From the NCBI GenBank assembly GCA_019429105.1, contig JAHYJE010000019.1:1-64000 (forward strand): 64,000 nucleotides of DNA, written 5' to 3'. Shown here piece after piece: positions 60,894-64,000 of this stretch. Within the stretch, counting starts at the first letter, position 1, and the number at the start of each line of letters is the position of its first letter. The DNA is from Syntrophobacterales bacterium (GTDB taxonomy: Bacteria > Desulfobacterota > Syntrophia > Syntrophales > UBA5619). The notes beneath the pieces are model-generated. The model was not told the DNA's origin. It was given only the letters and a program-made list of their open reading frames with translations, and made no database searches. The position numbers and the translations under genes were made by a program.

Positions 60894-61511
60894 CTATAAG
60901 CATTGCAGAAACGCCAACTCCCGTTCGGCCATCCGGGAAAACAGCGCCCCCTTCCTTTTTGCCCTCCTGATTTCCCTGGAACAGTCGCTTTTGGAGGCAA
61001 GGAGGATCGTCAGTCTCGTTTTTACGATATTGCAGCCGGCAACGTGCACCTTGCCATTATGATTGCAGTCAAGTCCGTCGGCGACCCGCAGTATTGCCGC
61101 ACCCCACAAAACAACAAATCTACTCGAACTCTTCAACGAGGCGAATTGTCTGTGCTTTGCCGCGTCCGGTTCCGCCTTGTTATGGTAGCGGGCGATCAGG
61201 GCGCAGATTTTTTGCTCTTTTTTGTTAATTCCGGGAAGCTTGGCCTCGAGGATCATGTCACGACTGTGTTTGTGATGAGCGCCATTTGTTGTGCGCAACC
61301 AGCCGATATCGTGAAGCATTGACGAGACCTCCAAAAGAAAACGGTCGCGGAGGGTCAGTTTGTGGAGGCCGACAAGCGCGTCGAAGAGGGTGAGCGTCAG
61401 TTCAGTGGTATTTCTTGCATGCGCCAAGTCGGCATTGGCCTCTGTAATGATTTTCTTGATTGCGGCGGCAACGGTGGCTGCTTTATACCCTTTTTCCCCA
61501 CCAGTGTTCAT
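60894..61511 (-). CDS. HD-domain protein resembling the Ppx/GppA C-terminal region
   Basis: A 205-residue protein. HARNTTELTLTLFDAL, LEVSSMLHDIGWLRTTNGAHHKHS and CALIARYHNKAEP form an HD-type metal site; the sequence pattern is that of the C-terminal HD domain of exopolyphosphatase/GppA without the ASKHA ATPase half. The gene overlaps ppk1 by 4 bp. It may hydrolyse or sense a nucleotide or polyphosphate, but catalysis is unproven. A stand-alone HD half next to ppk1 is known in several genomes. Confidence 0.82.
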   Translation of the reverse strand: MNTGGEKGYKAATVAAAIKKIITEANADLAHARNTTELTLTLFDALVGLHKLTLRDRFLLEVSSMLHDIGWLRTTNGAHHKHSRDMILEAKLPGINKKEQKICALIARYHNKAEPDAAKHRQFASLKSSSRFVVLWGAAILRVADGLDCNHNGKVHVAGCNIVKTRLTILLASKSDCSREIRRAKRKGALFSRMAERELAFLQCL

Positions 61512-63865
61512 TTTTTTCTACCCTTCCGTTGACCGATCCGTTTGACGAGTTCGGAGTAGGGGGGCGATTTTAACCCGCCCTTCCGCGCGATCGCGATCAG
61601 GGCGCTTTGGCTGCGCACCGGGGGTTTGCCGACATCGCGCGGCACACGCCGGTAGCTTCCATCCGGCTGCATGATGCGGGATTTGATGTTGTCGTTTAAA
61701 TACGTCATCAGTATTTCATTGACGATCCGCGTTTTTAGCTTCTTGTCATTGACAGGATAGAGGATTTCCGCCCTCTTCTTGAAGTTGCGGGGCATCCAGT
61801 CGGCGCTTCCCGAATAGATGTCCGGATTGCCGCCGTTATGGAAGTAGTAGATGCGGGAATGTTCAAGGAACCGATCGAGGATGCTGCTTACGTGGATGTT
61901 TTCGCTGATGCCGGGAATCCCGGGTCGCAGGCAGCAGATGCCGCGGACGATCAAATCTATCCTTACGCCTGCCTGTGACGCCCGATAGAGGGCGCGGATG
62001 GTTGGCTCGTCGAGCAGGGCGTTCATCTTGGCAATGATTCGACCGGGCGCTTTGGCGGAGGATTGCTTGATCTCGCGATCAATCAGCGCGATGATCCGCT
62101 CGCGCATATTTACAGGGGAAAGGAAGAGCCTTTTGAAGCGCGCCTCGATGTTTTCCGGTTTCAGCATGTCCCTGCCGGTCCAGGAATTGAATCCGGTAAT
62201 GACGTTGAACAGCGAGGCGATGTCATTGCTGATTTCCGGATCGGCGGTCATCAGCCCGACATCGGTGTAGAGCTGGGCTGTCTGGGTATTGTAATTCCCC
62301 GAGGAAAGATGGACATAGCTGCGCAGCTTATCGCCTTCGCGTCTGACAACGAGCGCTGCCTTGCAGTGGATCTTCCAGTTGACAAAGCCGTAAATGGGGT
62401 TGATGCCCGATTTTTCCATACGCTGGGCAAGATCGATGTTCTTTGCCTCGTCAAAACGGGCCTTGATCTCGATCACGGCGGTAACCTGCTTCCCATGTTC
62501 AGCAGCGCGGCAGAGGGCTTCGACTATCGGCGAATTGCGGTCAATCCGGTAAAGGGTCTGCTTGATGGCAAGCACATCAGGGTCTTCAGCGGCGGTATTG
62601 ATGAAGTCAACAACAACTCCGAATGAGTCATACGGGTGGTGGAGGAACATGTCGCCTTCCCGGATAACGCTGAAGATGTCCTCCTTGCCGGCAAGACGGC
62701 GGGGAATCCGGGGATTGAACGGCTCATCCCGGTAAATATTTGCAACGGGCAGATCGTATAGCGGCAGCAGTCCGCAGAGGTTCAGCGGACCGGGTATGTG
62801 ATAGATATTGGTTTCTTCCATTGCCAGCCCCCGGCACAAGGTGCGCAGCATCTTCTGGTGGAAGCCTTTTTTTACCTCAAGACGGACGGCGATTTTGTTG
62901 GAACGGTCTTTAAGTTCGGCTTCCACCGATTTCAGCAGATCCATCACCGAGTCTTCGTGGAGGTCGTAATCCTGATTGCGGGTGACGCGGAAGGGAAAGC
63001 AGGCGGTGATATTCATCCCCGGGAAAAGCCCCCCGATTTTCAAACTGATCAGGTCTTCGAGCAGGACAAAATGGCGTTCGTTTTTGTTTATCCCCTCCTC
63101 CACGGGGATCAGCCGCGGCAGCAGCGAAGGGACCTCGATAAAGGCGTAGGGCTGAATATAGTTGTCCTGGGTGGAATCCATGTCGAACAGGTAGGTCTGT
63201 GAGTCAAGGGTGGTCTGCGGCTCCTTGAACATGACCATCAGATTGAGTCGCAGATTGCCGAGAAAGGGGAAGGGATGACCCGCGTCAACGGCGAGCGGCG
63301 TAAGAATGGGAAGCACCTGCGTCTCAAAGTATCTGTTAAGTTTGTTGATCTCTTTTTTGTCAAGGGAATCAACGGAGCGAATCCGGATTCCGGCCTGTTG
63401 GAGGTCGGGAAGGACGATCTGCTGGAAACAACTGTACTGTTGCGCAACGTAGGCGCGCGCCTTTTGGGCGATGTCTGTCATGATCTGTTGGGGGAGCATC
63501 CCCGAGGGATCCGCATCGATTACCCCGGCCTGGATGAGACGAGCCAGGGCGCCGACGCGAATCTGAAAGAATTCATCCAGATTGGAGCTGAAGATGGAGA
63601 TAAATTTCAGCTTTTCGAGGGCCGGCGTAGAGGGGTCTTCGGCTTCCTCAAGCACCCGGCGGTTGAACTCGAGCCAGGAGAGATCCCGGTTCAACAGCAA
63701 AGAGGGGTCCTTGATGCTTATTTCCTTGATCTTTTCCCCATCAGGGTGCGCCGTTGTCTGCGTCTGCAGCTTGGCATCGTTTTGAGCAAGCGACGCTTTT
63801 GTCTTTTTGGGGGATGCTTTTACCGTTCTCTTCTTTTTCAAGGTTGTCGCTTTGATCTCTTTCAT
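61508..63865 (-). CDS. ppk1: Polyphosphate kinase 1
   Basis: A 785-residue kinase that reversibly polymerises ATP gamma-phosphate. NRDLSWLEFNRRVLEEA opens the N-domain (about residue 58), followed by the head domain and two PLD-like domains. The autophosphorylated histidine is in YVHLSSGNYNTQTA (usual HLGTGNYN), and DVGLMTAD and SADWMPRN are as expected. A lysine/threonine-rich, probably disordered, extension of about 50 residues precedes the N-domain. A longer C-terminal tail (RRVPRDVGKPPVRSQ) may interact with other proteins. Divergent function with the nearby Pap: one makes and one consumes polyphosphate. Confidence 0.95.
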   Translation of the reverse strand: MKEIKATTLKKKRTVKASPKKTKASLAQNDAKLQTQTTAHPDGEKIKEISIKDPSLLLNRDLSWLEFNRRVLEEAEDPSTPALEKLKFISIFSSNLDEFFQIRVGALARLIQAGVIDADPSGMLPQQIMTDIAQKARAYVAQQYSCFQQIVLPDLQQAGIRIRSVDSLDKKEINKLNRYFETQVLPILTPLAVDAGHPFPFLGNLRLNLMVMFKEPQTTLDSQTYLFDMDSTQDNYIQPYAFIEVPSLLPRLIPVEEGINKNERHFVLLEDLISLKIGGLFPGMNITACFPFRVTRNQDYDLHEDSVMDLLKSVEAELKDRSNKIAVRLEVKKGFHQKMLRTLCRGLAMEETNIYHIPGPLNLCGLLPLYDLPVANIYRDEPFNPRIPRRLAGKEDIFSVIREGDMFLHHPYDSFGVVVDFINTAAEDPDVLAIKQTLYRIDRNSPIVEALCRAAEHGKQVTAVIEIKARFDEAKNIDLAQRMEKSGINPIYGFVNWKIHCKAALVVRREGDKLRSYVHLSSGNYNTQTAQLYTDVGLMTADPEISNDIASLFNVITGFNSWTGRDMLKPENIEARFKRLFLSPVNMRERIIALIDREIKQSSAKAPGRIIAKMNALLDEPTIRALYRASQAGVRIDLIVRGICCLRPGIPGISENIHVSSILDRFLEHSRIYYFHNGGNPDIYSGSADWMPRNFKKRAEILYPVNDKKLKTRIVNEILMTYLNDNIKSRIMQPDGSYRRVPRDVGKPPVRSQSALIAIARKGGLKSPPYSELVKRIGQRKGRKK

Positions 63866-63889
63866 GAGATTATGCTCCTTTTCCTGAAG

Positions 63890-64000
63890 CTATTCCGCGA
63901 CGGCGATCTTCAGTGAACCCCCTCTTCCCAGGATGTCGTGGAGGTGCACATATCCCTGGAGGCGGTTTTCCCTGTCTGCCACAACGAGGGTGGTTATCTC
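63890..64000 (-). CDS. C-terminus of a CBS-domain protein, probably arabinose-5-phosphate isomerase
   Basis: The 36 codons up to the stop at 63890 read TTLVVADRENRLQGYVHLHDILGRGG and a short tail. This is the last strand-helix of a CBS domain. The VHLHDILG wording is typical of KdsD/KpsF sugar isomerases in lipopolysaccharide (Kdo) synthesis, though other CBS proteins end similarly. It precedes ppk1 by 24 bp on the same strand, so the two may be co-transcribed. Confidence 0.55.
   Translation of the reverse strand, partial: EITTLVVADRENRLQGYVHLHDILGRGGSLKIAVAE

Overview
The window looks like chromosomal DNA of an anaerobic, cytochrome-rich member of the former Deltaproteobacteria (Desulfobacterota), most like the Syntrophus/Smithella/Geobacter neighbourhood. 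The assignment is inferred from gene content only: several small c7-type cytochromes, an ImcH-like heptaheme quinol dehydrogenase, cytochrome c/FeS/NrfD modules, system II cytochrome c maturation, a SUF-like minimal FeS system, an Rrf2-NifS-MnmA-NadA set and an EF-G of the type shared by delta-proteobacteria, spirochaetes and mitochondria.

Layout. 1-4015 (mostly minus): the 5' end of a transposase gene, a membrane sensor-like fragment probably cut by that element, a triheme cytochrome and a triple-GAF adenylate cyclase. 4168-7975: tatD, then a TPP riboswitch driving thiN-thiD-cytX (thiamine salvage). 8237-10561: cca and a SPOR-NlpC/P60 lipoprotein, with two intergenic repeat elements. 10588-13282: an AT-rich type II restriction-modification pair whose two ends carry integron signatures: an attC-like site overlapping the 3' end of the methylase gene and a GTTATGC core-like site 24 bp before the endonuclease gene. 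13307-15627: a cupin and a sufC/sufB-like pair. 15628-16182: a gene-poor stretch with the relic of a 2-oxoacid:ferredoxin oxidoreductase beta subunit and a perfect 48-bp tandem duplication just upstream of a c7 cytochrome promoter.

16183-32261 is an electron-transfer region: c7 cytochrome, ResB/CcsA maturation, a 43-codon small ORF, GNAT and DUF2156 acyltransferase-like genes, an 867-residue fusion of a geranylgeranyl-reductase-like flavoprotein with an NDH-2-like NADH dehydrogenase, two consecutive cytochrome c/FeS/NrfD modules without a molybdopterin subunit, a polytopic membrane protein, and an ImcH-like cytochrome with a terminator-like hairpin in its leader. Together they suggest electron exchange between the menaquinone pool and periplasmic cytochromes.

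32486-36891: Rrf2 regulator, cysteine desulfurase, MnmA, NadA and FdhD, an FeS/sulfur-transfer set. 36950-41781: metY-cysK-metX-metW-cysE, cysteine and methionine synthesis by direct sulfhydrylation. 41849-45018: an NtrB/ZraS-like kinase and NtrC-like regulator. 45131-49709: class II aldolase, an alanine/serine-glyoxylate-type aminotransferase and an spdEFG1-type EF-G. 49776-57535: a small P-loop ATPase, recC and recB, with no recD here. 57748-63865: a polyphosphate cluster (pap, CYTH-CHAD, HD protein, ppk1), followed at the edge by the C-terminus of a CBS-domain protein, probably arabinose-5-phosphate isomerase.

The least expected items are the solitary integron-type R-M cassette, the reductase/NDH-2 fusion, and the paired NrfD modules with the ImcH-like protein and its possible attenuator.
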